From Zelonia costaricensis (Eukaryota; Euglenozoa; Kinetoplastea; Trypanosomatida; Trypanosomatidae), in contig JASAOO010003529.1 of NCBI GenBank assembly GCA_030849075.1, positions 31,010 to 95,009 on the forward strand: 64,000 bases of DNA. The letters are read 5' to 3'. The stretch's first letter is position 1. Each line of letters starts with the position of its first letter. Below, piece after piece: positions 50,139 through 60,467 of the stretch. Below the pieces are notes generated by a model. The model saw nothing but the letters and a program-made list of their open reading frames with translations. It was not told the DNA's origin and made no database searches. Position numbers and translations under genes: made by a program.

Positions 50139-53100
50139 ATGTCGTCCCCATTACCGCTGCTGGCCGATATTCGGTCGGCCTACGCGGCCGGATACGACGT
50201 GGCGCAGCGCACCGGGGAGAAGTCGGTGAGCCCCATCCGCGGCACCAGCGAGCACAATCGCATCGCCGCCGCACACGAGGACGCCCGCCACCGTCTTGCA
50301 GAGCACCTCGGTTTGCTGTGCACTGCCATCTGCATCTCCGGTGAGGATTACGTGCGAGCGTTTCCGGCGAACCTCTTTGTGCCGACGCTCACCGAAATTC
50401 TGAGAGCCGCTCGCACGTCGCAGGTGAGCGAAAGCGTCGTCGTCAACCCCTTCTCCTGGGACGCCTGCGACAGCAGCATGCCGTCGGTGACCCACAACGC
50501 CAAAACTCACCCGGACAAGGACGCCTTCAAAGCCCGCAGCAAGCGCCTCTCCTCGCCAACCATGCCGTGCGCCGGGATGCAGGCCGCCTCGCCAGTTGAG
50601 GTCCTGGGACTGCGCGCGTTGGCGCTGATTGCGGAGATGGTGCCTGGCGGCAGCTTCGCACTGCGACCCTCGCGCAGCAAGGACACCTTGCCCACGCTCG
50701 CCCTGTATCTCTCCGACCCTGAGTTTCTCGTCGTCAACGAGGACCTCGCCGAGGAGCTGCTCAAGTGCTGCGTCTACGTCGCACTCGTGTCTCACGACGC
50801 CTGCCTCGAGGCGGGGGTGCCGGTGCGCATCGTCGAGCTGCTGTTCGTCGTCGAGCCACACCACCTGCGCCAGCTGTGCGTGCAGGTGCTCTCCCACCTG
50901 ATTGCGCGTGGGCGGGAGTCGGACTTGACGGACATCTGGTCACCTGTCCTGTCGCTGCTGCTCGAGTCGCTGAAGACCTTTTTGCTGGAGAGCTCGCTGC
51001 ACCTTCACGACCCGGCGAAGGACGCGCTGCCCTCGGCGACCAAGCGGGACCCCCGGCTCACCGGCAACTCGATGACGCTGGCTGCGATCTCGCGAGAGAC
51101 GACGCTGGCCTCGGTGGCGTCGGCTGGTGCCGCGGCACCCGCTGCAAACCCCGCCCTCAGTGCTACGCGCACCCTGAGCGCCAAGGAGGCGACGCTGCTG
51201 CAGCACTACGTGGAGTGCGTCGCCCACGCCATCGATCGGTTCTTTGTAAACGTGGCATCGATGAAGCGCCACCTGCCGCTGCTGGAGCAGATGATCGGGC
51301 TGTGCGTGCAGCTGTTGCAGCTCTCGCTGCACATTGTCCCTGCCACGTACGGCGAGTGGCTCCGCTCCGTGGCCATGTCGCCCATCGTCGCGCTCTTCCT
51401 CGCCAACCCCACCTTCGCGATGCCGGTGCTGCTGCGGCTGCGCGTGCTGGAGGCGGTGTGCGGGTGCATGGTGAGCCTCGTTGAGCGCCGCGAGGAGGCG
51501 GGCACGGAGGCGGTTGCAGCTGCCACGGCGGAGGCGGCGGAGAGCGCACCCGCCGTGGTGGCGGCAGCAGGCGCCGTGCCTGGCGGTGAGTCGGCGGCCG
51601 GTGCCGCCGACCCTCTTGGGGGGACGGCGGACGCGTCGAACGTGCTCTCGTCATCGTCTTCGTCGCACGCTTCCCTGTCCCGCCCCACCTCGCCGGCCAC
51701 GCAGGGTGACGGCGCTAGTGCGACGCGACGCGCCGCCGGCACCCACGGCTCTGGGCCGGTGCTCACGACGGATGTCACGACGATCCCCTTCATCGCAGAC
51801 GAGCTGCGTCTGCTGGCGCTGCTAGAGTTCCTGCTCGTGCTGCTGCCGTGCGCACGCCGCGGGCACTCGCACTCCGACTACCGCAACACGACGCTGCCGT
51901 ACTTCCGCTGGACCTGGGAGGACGACTTCCACAACGAGACGGAGTGCAACGAGGCCCTGTCGCGGCGCCTCGAGCGGGTGTATCAGCAGACGCGCCTGTT
52001 CCGCACGCACGAGCTCTTCGCCATGACACACGGCAAGCAGCGCGTTTTCTACACCGACTTCCTCAGCAAGTCGTACGTCAGCGAGCGGCGGGAGCGGCAC
52101 TGCCTGCACCGAAAGCCGATTTTGACCGGCTACGTGCACGACTCGCAGAATGCGCTGCTGCATGGCTGCGCCTGCTGCGCCACCGAACCGGCGCCGCTCT
52201 TCTCGACGTGGATAAACCGCAACTACATGCGCCTGCGCACGGCGGAGACGGAGACGGCGACGACGGCGGACGGCAACGACGCAGCCGAGCAGTCGCGGCA
52301 CGCGGAGGACGGCGGCACGCGCGACATCGCTGTGCGGCTCTCGCGGACGTCACCAAGCACCACGCCGCCGCCAACGCACCGCTCGGCGTCCCCATCGCTG
52401 CGCGCTGCCACCTCCACCCCGCCGCCACCGCCACCGCAGCGACGCGGCCCGTTCCCGCGCGGTGCGACCACGGGCGACGTGCGCGAGCGCGACATTACAC
52501 CGAGCCAGTCGGTCAGCGCGCAGTCGCGGGTTCTGGCGGTGCCCGCGGCAGCGGCGTCGGGCCGCAGTCGTCTGCTGCACAGCCGCGATGCGTACGAGGA
52601 TGCCGGCAACGACGACGACGAGGTCTACTCGGGCGCAAACGGCGGCTCGGCACTGGCGCAGACGCCGTCGTCGCCCGGCCGCCGCTGGCGCGGGCTCAGC
52701 TTTTGGCTTTGCGGGTGCGACAGCCAGAACACGGCCACGTCGGTGCGGCGCAGTCGACACGTGCACATGCCGGGCTACTTCTCCGAGTCGCCGTCGCTGC
52801 CGGTGAATCACCACCGCTTCCTCACCGTCACGGTTCTGCCGATGGAGGCGATGCTGGAGGGGCCTGGCGAGCGGCTGCAGGCGGACGCGGCCACCCGCCG
52901 TGCCTTCCTGGGTGAGGGCGTGCTGTCGAGCACGCTGGCCACCGTCGTGCCGGCGCTGCTGAGTGTGCTGGACAACTGCGTCAACCCCGTCGTCGCGCGA
53001 CACAGCGTGACGCTTCTGCTGCGCTGCCTCTCCCTGTGCGCCGACCTGCGCACGCAGGTCACGGGCGAGCCGATCGAGCTGCCGACGAGCGGCGACGCGG

Positions 53101-56100
53101 CGCCCACTCTGCCCACCGGCGAGGCGGCAGCGAAGAAGACCCGGTCCAGCGCGTCGTTCCGCAAGTGGATCACCGGCGGCGGTGCCGGCAGCCCGGCGCG
53201 GTGGCAGCGGGCCGAGTGGGAGGCGGCGCAGTCGACGCTGCACCGGTTCGTTCCGTCTCTGCGCGAGGTGCTCGTCAGCCTGTACATCGCTGGCGGCGTG
53301 CACATTGTCGCGGAACGGCAGGAGGTGTTCGGCTACCTGCGCGACGACCTTCTCATGGGGGACGAGCTGGCCCGTGTGGGGCTGTCCACGGAGTTCTCCG
53401 CGTTCCAGCTGGCGCTGCCGTCGGAGCAGCACATGTGCACGGCCGACGCGATGGTGCTCCTCCTCGGGCTCTTCCCCGGCCCCAAGCTGGCCAGCCCCGC
53501 GCGCACGCTCAAGAAGGCGAAGAAGCAGCGGAACGCGCAGCGGCCCCCGCGCCCGCAGGACGGCCACCACTCGCGGCGCGGCCAGCTCTCGCCCGTCGCG
53601 TCCATGAGCTCCTTCGAGGCCAGCAGCTACGGCTCCCCGCTGGGGCAGTCGACCCCGCTGTCCGCGCAAGCCCCACTGCAGTGCTCGACGCACGACGCTC
53701 GCTCGCCGGCCATGTCAGCGACCACTGCGACGGCGACACCGCAGGCTACTCCGACGGCCCCGTCGCGTGGAAGCGCGGCTGCGGCGGCGACGGCAGCGTT
53801 GCACAGCAGCAGCCTATCCGCGGCGTGCCCGTCATCGATGTCGGCACAGGGTCAACTGCTCACCTCGCACCCCGGCAGCGCGGACAGCGGTGCCGGCTGC
53901 CCTGCCGCGCCGCGTGTGGGGCCGGTCGGAGGCAGCGCGGCGCCAGGCGGGAAGGACGCGGCGGCGTACGAGCGGCTGTGCAAGGTCGTGGCGGGCGGCA
54001 GCGGCGGCAGCGTTTTCACGGCGCACCAGAGCACGCTGCTGGTGAGCTTTACACAGCAGATGATGCGCCGCTCGCAGAAGGTGTGCGCCGCTGCCCAGCA
54101 AATCCACGAGTCGATGAACAATCGGACCTTCTACACGAGAGTCTTCATTGGCACGCCGGAGCAGGCGGAAAGCGCGAGCGGGCCGTCGCAGCTGCGCTCC
54201 AAGGAGGTGACGCTGCGGCTCTTCCCCGACGCCCGCTGCTCCTACCACTCCACCTTCCCTGTCTGCACCGAAACGTTCTTCCATGCGTCGCAGTCGCTGC
54301 TGGCGGCGCTGGTCGCGGCCGGGGCGTCGCCGCTGCCGGTGTGCGGCTCCGACGTGGCCGGCGTGCGGGACGCCCCGTCGCAGGCGGGCGCGAACGAGGT
54401 CTTCTCCTCCCCCTCCGCGGGTGGCACGCCGTCGATGCCGACCTCGGTGCAGCGCGTGCTGTCCGCCCCACTCTGCCTGACCCCGCCCCCGCAGGGTGGC
54501 GTTGTGTCGACAGGAGCGACGGGGCTTGAGGACGCGGTATCGGCGCCAAGGAGCTCCGCCGACGCGGGGGCTGGCGCGCCCGTCATCCCGGTCACCGTGA
54601 ACGCCGCGGCGATGCAGGTGGCCATCCAGATTGCCGCCGAGGACGTGCGGGGCGTGTACCGGCGCCTGCCGCCACCGCTGCGCGGGCTGCTGGGCTTCTA
54701 CGACTACTGCAAGACGCACAACGTCGAGCTGCGCGCTGCCGTCGTCGAGACGCCGGAGCTGCTCGGGGAGCTGGCGGAGCAGCTGGAGGACTGGCTCACC
54801 TCGCGGTCCCGCCAGCGCGAGGACGCCGAGTTCACAGCCGCGAGCTTCATGCCGGCGCCCTTGCCGTCCAGCCCGTCCTTCGATACGGCCAGCAACCAAG
54901 GCCCCTCGGGGCTGCTCTCGCCGAAGCACCACCTGCGCCTGGACAGCGCGTCGCGTGGCAAGCTGCTGTGTCTCATGTCCGACTTCGCGACGACCATTGG
55001 TCGCGACCTCGGCCTCGCCTCACTGGACCTCGCCCCGTCCGTGGTTATGAAGCAGCCGAGCAGCTTCCAGAAGCGGGGGAAGCGGCTCAAGGCCTTTGGT
55101 GCGATCCGCCACCTCGTCTGGCGCCCGCTGTGCCTCTTCCTCGATGTGAAGACGCCCACGTCGCTGCGGCAGGTGCAGTACCGAACGACCGGCATGACAG
55201 AGACCCCGCCGTCCGACAGCGCCGCCGTCGTGGTCGTGCGCCGCACGGCGCTGCCCGTCACGACGGGGGCCCAGCTGCGCAACGCGCTCGTCTCGGTGCT
55301 GCCGACGACGACGATGGGGCAGCTCGCCGACGCCGTAGCGGCGCTGGTGCTCGTGCCCCCGGCCGCCACCGGCGGGTGTCGCGCCCGGTACCGCCCCTCG
55401 CAGCCGTCCACGAGCACCTTCACGCTGCACACCACGCAGGACCAGCAGAGCTCCACCGACTCGGCGTCGCAGCTTCCCTCCTCCGGCTCTCCGCACTTGA
55501 CGAGCCACCACTGCTGCGAAGAGGGCGGCCGCGGCGATGACTTGACGTGCGGCTCCGGCGCCGCCGTTTCGGCCGACCGCATTCTCTTCTTCGTGAACGA
55601 CGTGCCGCTTCTCTCACCCCTGACCACCGTCCTCGACGCGCTGACAGCGTTCTCCGAGAGCGGCGCCAGCCTGCGCGAGCTCGTCTCGGCGTCGCGGCGC
55701 GCGTCCGACTCGCTTGACGCGCACAACGCCAAGGTCATGGCAGCCATGCCGGCCCTGCCTTTCTGGACACTGGCCCACACCGTGCACTTCGTCGTCCTTG
55801 CCGAGCCGCTGCCCACGTCCTTCGTGCTCAACGCGTGCACGGCGGCCGCGTCGGAGGAGGGCCGCTGCGGCGCACCGCCGCTGTCGCGGTCCGTCTCGGT
55901 CTCCCCGTCCTCTGTGGCGTCGTCGGGCTGCTGCTGCTGTTGCGGCTGCGATGGCATGCGGACCGCCATCTACTGCAGCCCCAAACACCTCTTCGACGCC
56001 GCCCCGGCCAACGGGCCGCTGGCGCTGTACTCGGTTCTCTCGACCATCATGCGTGACGAGGTGACAAGCGCGCAGCCGGTGCTGGAGAGCAACCAGCGCC

Positions 56101-57926
56101 GCCTGAGCAGCGCCGTTGTGCACGAGCTGTATCACCAGCTGAACATGTTCATGCTGCCGCCGCTGCTCTGGTGCTCCGGCATCGGCGCGGCGGCCCGCGG
56201 CGGTGGCGGCCCTGGCGACGTCGCCAGCAGCGGCGCGGCGCTGCCGGCCAGCGCGTTCCCCATTCCGTCCTACGTCCTGTGGTGCTACCCCTTCATCTTC
56301 TCGGCGGAGATGCGCCTTTCCATCTTCAAGTTCTTCGTGTCCGCGCAGCGCTCGCTAAGCAACGACCAGGCCAAGCACTTGCTGCAGAGCTACCGTCACC
56401 TCCTGGTGCACCGCGGCGGGGCCGAGCTGGTGCGCACTGGCACTGGTGTTGCCGCGCCGTCCACGACCTCGGCGAGCGGGGGTGGCACTGCCGCCGAGGC
56501 GCTCAAGACGCTCGACGTGGTGGGGCTGCAATGGCTCTCCGAGGAGGTGCTGCGCCGCCACCGCGTGACCCTGTCGGTGCAGCGGCACGACATCCTGCGC
56601 AGCGCCGAGGAGCTCATTCGCTTGGCAACGTGCAACGTCACGATCGACGTCGCCTTCGAGGGCGAGGCTGGCATCGGCAACGGCCCCGCGATGGAGTTCT
56701 ACGAGCTCATTGCGGAGGAGCTGCTAGCCCCGAAGTGCGGGCTCTGGCGCACCGAGCCGGTGGCGGTGGACGAGTCGGAGGGTGGCGATGACCCGCTCAC
56801 ACCCTCCCCACCGCCGCCGCCTCGGCTGATGACGGGGGTGGCTGTGGCGCCGCTGCGTCGGGGGGCGACGCCGCAGGTTAAGGCGCCACCACCCCTGCAG
56901 CAGCGTCGCCCTTGCATGCCCTTGTACCCCGCAGCGCGCCAGACCCCGGCGAGCCTGCATCGCTGGAAGCTGCTGGGCGTGCTTCTCGGCCGGCTGCTCG
57001 TCATCGGCTCGACGACGTCGCTGAGCTTTCACCCGCTCCTGCTGCGGCGTCTGCGCGGCGAGTCGCTCGTTTCGTCCACCGCGGAGGCGTCACGTAACAT
57101 GGCGCAGGTCGATGCCGCGCTGGAGATTTCGCTGAAGCAGCTCGAGCTGATGAACGCCGAGGAGCTCGCCGCGTGCGACCTCTTCTTCACCGTCCCAGCG
57201 AGTGAGGCGGACGGCTGCCCCCCGCTCGCGACGCTGTCGGAGGAGCCGCTGCTGCCCGGTGGGGCGGAGCGGCAGGTGACGGTGGACAACGTGCAGGAGT
57301 ACACGCTCCGTCTCCGCACCTACTACCTCCACACCGTCTCGGACGTTGCTCTGTTGCAGCTGCGGCAGGGGCTGCAGCACACCGTCAACCCGCTCTACTT
57401 TCAGCTCTTCACCGTCGACGAGCTCGCCCGGCTGCTGGGGTCGTCGAACGAGGACAAGATTTGGGAGACGCGGGAGCAGTTCGCGCGCAACGTGGAGGCG
57501 GCGCACGGGTACCACGGCAAGAGCGACATGGTGCAGTACCTGCTGGACGTTGTGCCGACGTGGAGCGCACCGATGCAGCACGCGTTTTTGAAATTTGTCA
57601 CGGGCTCGAGCGCGGTGCCGTACGGGGGGCTCACACAGCGCATCAAGGTGGTGCGGCGCGACGTGAACGGTGCCGGCGCCGGCGACCCGTCCGCCTCACC
57701 GGTCGCGACGTCGCTTGCCAACAGTGGCGGAGGCGGCTCTATGGCTGCCGCCCTCGGCATAAGCGCCAGCTTCGCCCTCAACGGCGCCAATCACGACAAC
57801 ACGCTGCCCACCGTGAGCACCTGCTTCCTGTATCTCAAACTGCCGCAGTACAGCAGCAAGGCGGTGTTGCAAGAGCGCCTGCGCTTCGCCGTGCTCGAGG
57901 GCCAGAGCTTCTTCTCTCTGACGTAG
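50139..57926 (+). CDS. HECT-type E3 ubiquitin-protein ligase, TRIP12/UFD4-like
   Basis: This is a 2595-residue protein; 50139 is the first ATG. The N-terminal third has helical, ARM-like stretches (about 70-310 and 395-470). Ser/Ala/Pro-rich spacers lie between. The HECT domain occupies about 2140-2595: FEGEAGIGNGPAMEFYELIAEEL in the N-lobe, a large Pro-rich insert (about 2208-2265), LLGVLLGRLLVIG, and a C-lobe ending STCFLYLKLPQYSS with the catalytic Cys2562 (57822-57824). The last residues FFSLT keep the Phe four from the end that HECT ligases need. The C-lobe motif LKLPxYSS is the TRIP12/UFD4 pattern, a family that ubiquitinates ubiquitin-fusion and misfolded substrates. Oddities are a Cys5-Gly-Cys run at 1931-1937 and a Cys-rich HGCACCATEP near residue 670. 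Substrates are unknown. RPT6 lies upstream on the same strand. Confidence 0.92.
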   Translation: MSSPLPLLADIRSAYAAGYDVAQRTGEKSVSPIRGTSEHNRIAAAHEDARHRLAEHLGLLCTAICISGEDYVRAFPANLFVPTLTEILRAARTSQVSESVVVNPFSWDACDSSMPSVTHNAKTHPDKDAFKARSKRLSSPTMPCAGMQAASPVEVLGLRALALIAEMVPGGSFALRPSRSKDTLPTLALYLSDPEFLVVNEDLAEELLKCCVYVALVSHDACLEAGVPVRIVELLFVVEPHHLRQLCVQVLSHLIARGRESDLTDIWSPVLSLLLESLKTFLLESSLHLHDPAKDALPSATKRDPRLTGNSMTLAAISRETTLASVASAGAAAPAANPALSATRTLSAKEATLLQHYVECVAHAIDRFFVNVASMKRHLPLLEQMIGLCVQLLQLSLHIVPATYGEWLRSVAMSPIVALFLANPTFAMPVLLRLRVLEAVCGCMVSLVERREEAGTEAVAAATAEAAESAPAVVAAAGAVPGGESAAGAADPLGGTADASNVLSSSSSSHASLSRPTSPATQGDGASATRRAAGTHGSGPVLTTDVTTIPFIADELRLLALLEFLLVLLPCARRGHSHSDYRNTTLPYFRWTWEDDFHNETECNEALSRRLERVYQQTRLFRTHELFAMTHGKQRVFYTDFLSKSYVSERRERHCLHRKPILTGYVHDSQNALLHGCACCATEPAPLFSTWINRNYMRLRTAETETATTADGNDAAEQSRHAEDGGTRDIAVRLSRTSPSTTPPPTHRSASPSLRAATSTPPPPPPQRRGPFPRGATTGDVRERDITPSQSVSAQSRVLAVPAAAASGRSRLLHSRDAYEDAGNDDDEVYSGANGGSALAQTPSSPGRRWRGLSFWLCGCDSQNTATSVRRSRHVHMPGYFSESPSLPVNHHRFLTVTVLPMEAMLEGPGERLQADAATRRAFLGEGVLSSTLATVVPALLSVLDNCVNPVVARHSVTLLLRCLSLCADLRTQVTGEPIELPTSGDAAPTLPTGEAAAKKTRSSASFRKWITGGGAGSPARWQRAEWEAAQSTLHRFVPSLREVLVSLYIAGGVHIVAERQEVFGYLRDDLLMGDELARVGLSTEFSAFQLALPSEQHMCTADAMVLLLGLFPGPKLASPARTLKKAKKQRNAQRPPRPQDGHHSRRGQLSPVASMSSFEASSYGSPLGQSTPLSAQAPLQCSTHDARSPAMSATTATATPQATPTAPSRGSAAAAATAALHSSSLSAACPSSMSAQGQLLTSHPGSADSGAGCPAAPRVGPVGGSAAPGGKDAAAYERLCKVVAGGSGGSVFTAHQSTLLVSFTQQMMRRSQKVCAAAQQIHESMNNRTFYTRVFIGTPEQAESASGPSQLRSKEVTLRLFPDARCSYHSTFPVCTETFFHASQSLLAALVAAGASPLPVCGSDVAGVRDAPSQAGANEVFSSPSAGGTPSMPTSVQRVLSAPLCLTPPPQGGVVSTGATGLEDAVSAPRSSADAGAGAPVIPVTVNAAAMQVAIQIAAEDVRGVYRRLPPPLRGLLGFYDYCKTHNVELRAAVVETPELLGELAEQLEDWLTSRSRQREDAEFTAASFMPAPLPSSPSFDTASNQGPSGLLSPKHHLRLDSASRGKLLCLMSDFATTIGRDLGLASLDLAPSVVMKQPSSFQKRGKRLKAFGAIRHLVWRPLCLFLDVKTPTSLRQVQYRTTGMTETPPSDSAAVVVVRRTALPVTTGAQLRNALVSVLPTTTMGQLADAVAALVLVPPAATGGCRARYRPSQPSTSTFTLHTTQDQQSSTDSASQLPSSGSPHLTSHHCCEEGGRGDDLTCGSGAAVSADRILFFVNDVPLLSPLTTVLDALTAFSESGASLRELVSASRRASDSLDAHNAKVMAAMPALPFWTLAHTVHFVVLAEPLPTSFVLNACTAAASEEGRCGAPPLSRSVSVSPSSVASSGCCCCCGCDGMRTAIYCSPKHLFDAAPANGPLALYSVLSTIMRDEVTSAQPVLESNQRRLSSAVVHELYHQLNMFMLPPLLWCSGIGAAARGGGGPGDVASSGAALPASAFPIPSYVLWCYPFIFSAEMRLSIFKFFVSAQRSLSNDQAKHLLQSYRHLLVHRGGAELVRTGTGVAAPSTTSASGGGTAAEALKTLDVVGLQWLSEEVLRRHRVTLSVQRHDILRSAEELIRLATCNVTIDVAFEGEAGIGNGPAMEFYELIAEELLAPKCGLWRTEPVAVDESEGGDDPLTPSPPPPPRLMTGVAVAPLRRGATPQVKAPPPLQQRRPCMPLYPAARQTPASLHRWKLLGVLLGRLLVIGSTTSLSFHPLLLRRLRGESLVSSTAEASRNMAQVDAALEISLKQLELMNAEELAACDLFFTVPASEADGCPPLATLSEEPLLPGGAERQVTVDNVQEYTLRLRTYYLHTVSDVALLQLRQGLQHTVNPLYFQLFTVDELARLLGSSNEDKIWETREQFARNVEAAHGYHGKSDMVQYLLDVVPTWSAPMQHAFLKFVTGSSAVPYGGLTQRIKVVRRDVNGAGAGDPSASPVATSLANSGGGGSMAAALGISASFALNGANHDNTLPTVSTCFLYLKLPQYSSKAVLQERLRFAVLEGQSFFSLT

Positions 57927-58880
57927 AGCGGCCGCACACCTTGACGCAACGCCCTGCGTTGCAGCTGGCAGCGCCGTTTTGTTGTTTTCGCTGTCATGGA
58001 AGTCGGCACCGGCTACGAGTCGTGGGCGCGCCTGGTCCACCCACGCTCGACTCCGCTGCGGCTTCCCCATCTTTCGCGCCTCCCATGTGTTGAATGCTCT
58101 GTAGCACACGACAGCCACATGCATTTGTGTGCGTGCGCTTGCGTATGTGCGCTCCCTTTTTTTTTTTGCGCTGGGCGCTTCTCCTCCTCCCCCCTCCCCC
58201 TCCATGTCGATGTCCTCTCGTTTTGGTTGACTGCCGCTTTGCTTCGTTTGCCGGTTGCTGATGTAGGCTTTGTTTGTCCTGTGTTTTGTTTGTTTAGCTT
58301 TGCAGGTGCAGGGGTTCGAGAGCGTCAATGTACGTTTTCCGCGTTGAGAGTGATGAACGGTGGGTGATCGAGTCCGGTCTGAAGGTGGTATACAGCGGGC
58401 CCGACACAGCGGTACATCAGAGGCTGCCGCGAGCTGCGTGCACCTTTTGTTAGGGCGAAACAACACAGCGGCGTTGCCCGCAGCGACGCAGGTGCACGAC
58501 GGAGTCTGCACGTAAAATGCACGAGAGGGGCGCTTCGGCCGATGCACCCTGGGTGGCCGTGATGTGACGCCAGTCAGGGCTTTACGACGATGATTGAGAA
58601 GATGCGACATCGCTAAAAATAAAGGCCCGCAATGTGATGCTGACGTGGCCGCTACTTGCAATGCCGTTGTGCCCTCCTTATTCTTCCGCATCTCCCTTTG
58701 CAGCTCACGCACTCGAATCCAGGCGGCTTTTGGCCCACGAGTGCGGCTCCCACTGCACCCCGGCTACAACCCCCCCCTCCCCCCGCGCGCGTAACTCTCT
58801 ACTTACCGCCTTATCTACTCGCGAGCTTACAACACTCTGTCCTGTTTTCTGTTTTCACCCTCCTCTCAAAGCCTGCTACC
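57927..58880 (+). other. Intergenic region
   Basis: No gene is seen. A poly-T run (about 58158-58167) is followed by a less biased stretch from 58320 to 58640 that ends near AAAAATAAA (58615-58623). It could be a degenerate retroposon remnant, but I cannot show this. Confidence 0.5.
58666..58703 (+). promoter_or_regulatory. Putative spliced-leader acceptor for the AOX-like gene
   Basis: CCTCCTTATTCTTCCGCATC and following pyrimidines end CTTTGCAG with AG at 58702-58703, about 178 nt before ATG 58881. Confidence 0.45.
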
Positions 58881-60467
58881 ATGCTTCGAAGCCGCTGCAC
58901 AGCAGCAGTGCTCCCGTCGCTTGTGTGCAGCCGGCGATGGGTCACCTTCGACGCCGCGGCGAACCGGCGTGTGGCGGTTTGGCGGCCGACACCTCGCGGC
59001 AGCGAGGCCGCTGCCACCGCAGCTCGCGTGGCGTCCAGAAGCAGCTCGTCCTTCGCATCGGCGTCGACGCCCAGCACGTCTAGAACCGCGCAAACTCGCC
59101 CGGCGCCGCCGCCGTCGTACCTGTACCGCAGCTTCATGGGCCACTCCACCCGCTTCGCCGCCCGATCACCGCCGCTCAACCGCGCCGGCATCACACAGCT
59201 GGAGCGGGAGCCGCTGAGCCACAGCACGCCGGGCCGTGTCAACGATCACATCTGCATTGGCATGGTCAAGACGCTGCGCTGGCTGGCGGACCGGGCGTTT
59301 CGCGAGCGCTACGTCCACCGCGCGACGATGCTGCTCACCGTGGCAGCTGCCGCGCCAGCCGCCGGATCGGTCGCGGCGTACCTGCGCATGTTCTTCAAGC
59401 GCCGCCGCAGCCACACCGTGACGACGCAAAGCGGCACTGGCCACAACCACGCCGGCCACGGCGCTGCGCACGAGAGCCGCGCACGCACGACGGTGGCCGC
59501 CGAGGCGAGCTCGCCGTTTCTCCCGTTCGCGGCCAGCGCCGGGGCGACGTCGTCTGGCGCGGCTACGGCGTCGCGCCGCTCGTGTGGCAGCAGCGCCCGT
59601 CCCTCCCTCCACGCTCCCACCACGAGCGCCGGCGCGGCAGCAGACGGCGCTGGCGCAACACTCGCGCACTCGTACGTGGGCGAGCTCCGCGGCCTGCTGG
59701 CGCAGTGCGAGAGCCATGCGGTGCACTACCAGGTGCTCAGCTGCATGGCTGAGATTGCACCGCTGGAGCGCGGCCTCGTGCTGCTGCTGCAGGCAGTGCA
59801 CTTTGCCGTTTACTTTGCCCTCTTCCTGTTCTACCCCCGCATGGGCTTTCGTCTGATGGCCTACACGGCGGAGGAGTCCTCGGTGGTGTGGACGCAAATG
59901 GTGAACGACATAGATCTCGGCAAGATCGCCGAGCTGCGGGTGCCGCACCTCGCGCTGCAGTACTGGGGACTGGAGGGTGTCTTCACCGCCCAAGCGGCGC
60001 TGGTGCCGATGGTGGTGCCGCCTCGACCTGCCGAGGTGGTGGTGTTCAAGCCCGATCCTGTGCCACCACGAGTCGCCTCAGAGGCGGCGTCGGAAGGCGA
60101 CGCGGGCAGTGCAGCTGTTTTCGGTGTCACAGGGAATACAGACCCCACCTCCCCTGCACCACCCGTGGGTAGTGAGGCGACCACCACCACAACCGCCACA
60201 GCCGGTGCGGTACCGTCGCCTACCCCAACCGAGCCACACACGAATCACGATGAAGCCCCGCATGAAGAAGGGGAGGGGGAGATGTCGCGTCCGAGCGACG
60301 CGGCCGCCGATGCCGCCGCATCAGTGCTGACGCTCCGCGACGTCGTGCTGTTGATCCGGTCGGATGAGATGGTCTTTCGCGATTTGAACCACGAGATCGC
60401 CAACGAGCTCGACCTGCAGCCGGGGTGGCTGCAGCGGTTCTTCGAATCGGCCAGCCGCGACAAGTAG
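58881..60467 (+). CDS. Alternative oxidase-like mitochondrial protein with lost iron ligands (probable pseudo-enzyme)
   Basis: This is a 528-residue protein; 58881 is the first ATG. The N-terminus (MLRSRCTAAVLPSLVCSRRW) looks like a mitochondrial presequence. Motifs follow alternative oxidase order: GMVKTLRWLADRAFRERYVHRA (128-148), LLTVAAAAP (151-159), a 100-residue Ala/Ser-rich insert, ESHAVHY (277-283), LERGLVLLLQAVHFAVYF, MAYTAEESSVVWTQM (326-340), ALQYWGLE, a second insert (370-480) and RSDEMVFRDLNHEI (493-506). Canonical AOX is a diiron ubiquinol oxidase with LETVA, NERMH, LEEEA and DExxH boxes. Here the first Glu is Leu152, the His of DExxH is Phe499, and NERMH is scrambled (HAVH), while Glu331/332 and Glu496 remain. 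Oxidase activity is therefore unlikely. The frame is intact with normal codon use, so a retained non-catalytic role at the inner membrane is inferred. Confidence 0.78.
   Translation: MLRSRCTAAVLPSLVCSRRWVTFDAAANRRVAVWRPTPRGSEAAATAARVASRSSSSFASASTPSTSRTAQTRPAPPPSYLYRSFMGHSTRFAARSPPLNRAGITQLEREPLSHSTPGRVNDHICIGMVKTLRWLADRAFRERYVHRATMLLTVAAAAPAAGSVAAYLRMFFKRRRSHTVTTQSGTGHNHAGHGAAHESRARTTVAAEASSPFLPFAASAGATSSGAATASRRSCGSSARPSLHAPTTSAGAAADGAGATLAHSYVGELRGLLAQCESHAVHYQVLSCMAEIAPLERGLVLLLQAVHFAVYFALFLFYPRMGFRLMAYTAEESSVVWTQMVNDIDLGKIAELRVPHLALQYWGLEGVFTAQAALVPMVVPPRPAEVVVFKPDPVPPRVASEAASEGDAGSAAVFGVTGNTDPTSPAPPVGSEATTTTTATAGAVPSPTPTEPHTNHDEAPHEEGEGEMSRPSDAAADAAASVLTLRDVVLLIRSDEMVFRDLNHEIANELDLQPGWLQRFFESASRDK

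Noticed and set aside
58300..58330. GGGGTTCGAGAG resembling a tRNA B box
   Set aside because: No matching A box, acceptor stem or anticodon arm can be folded around it.
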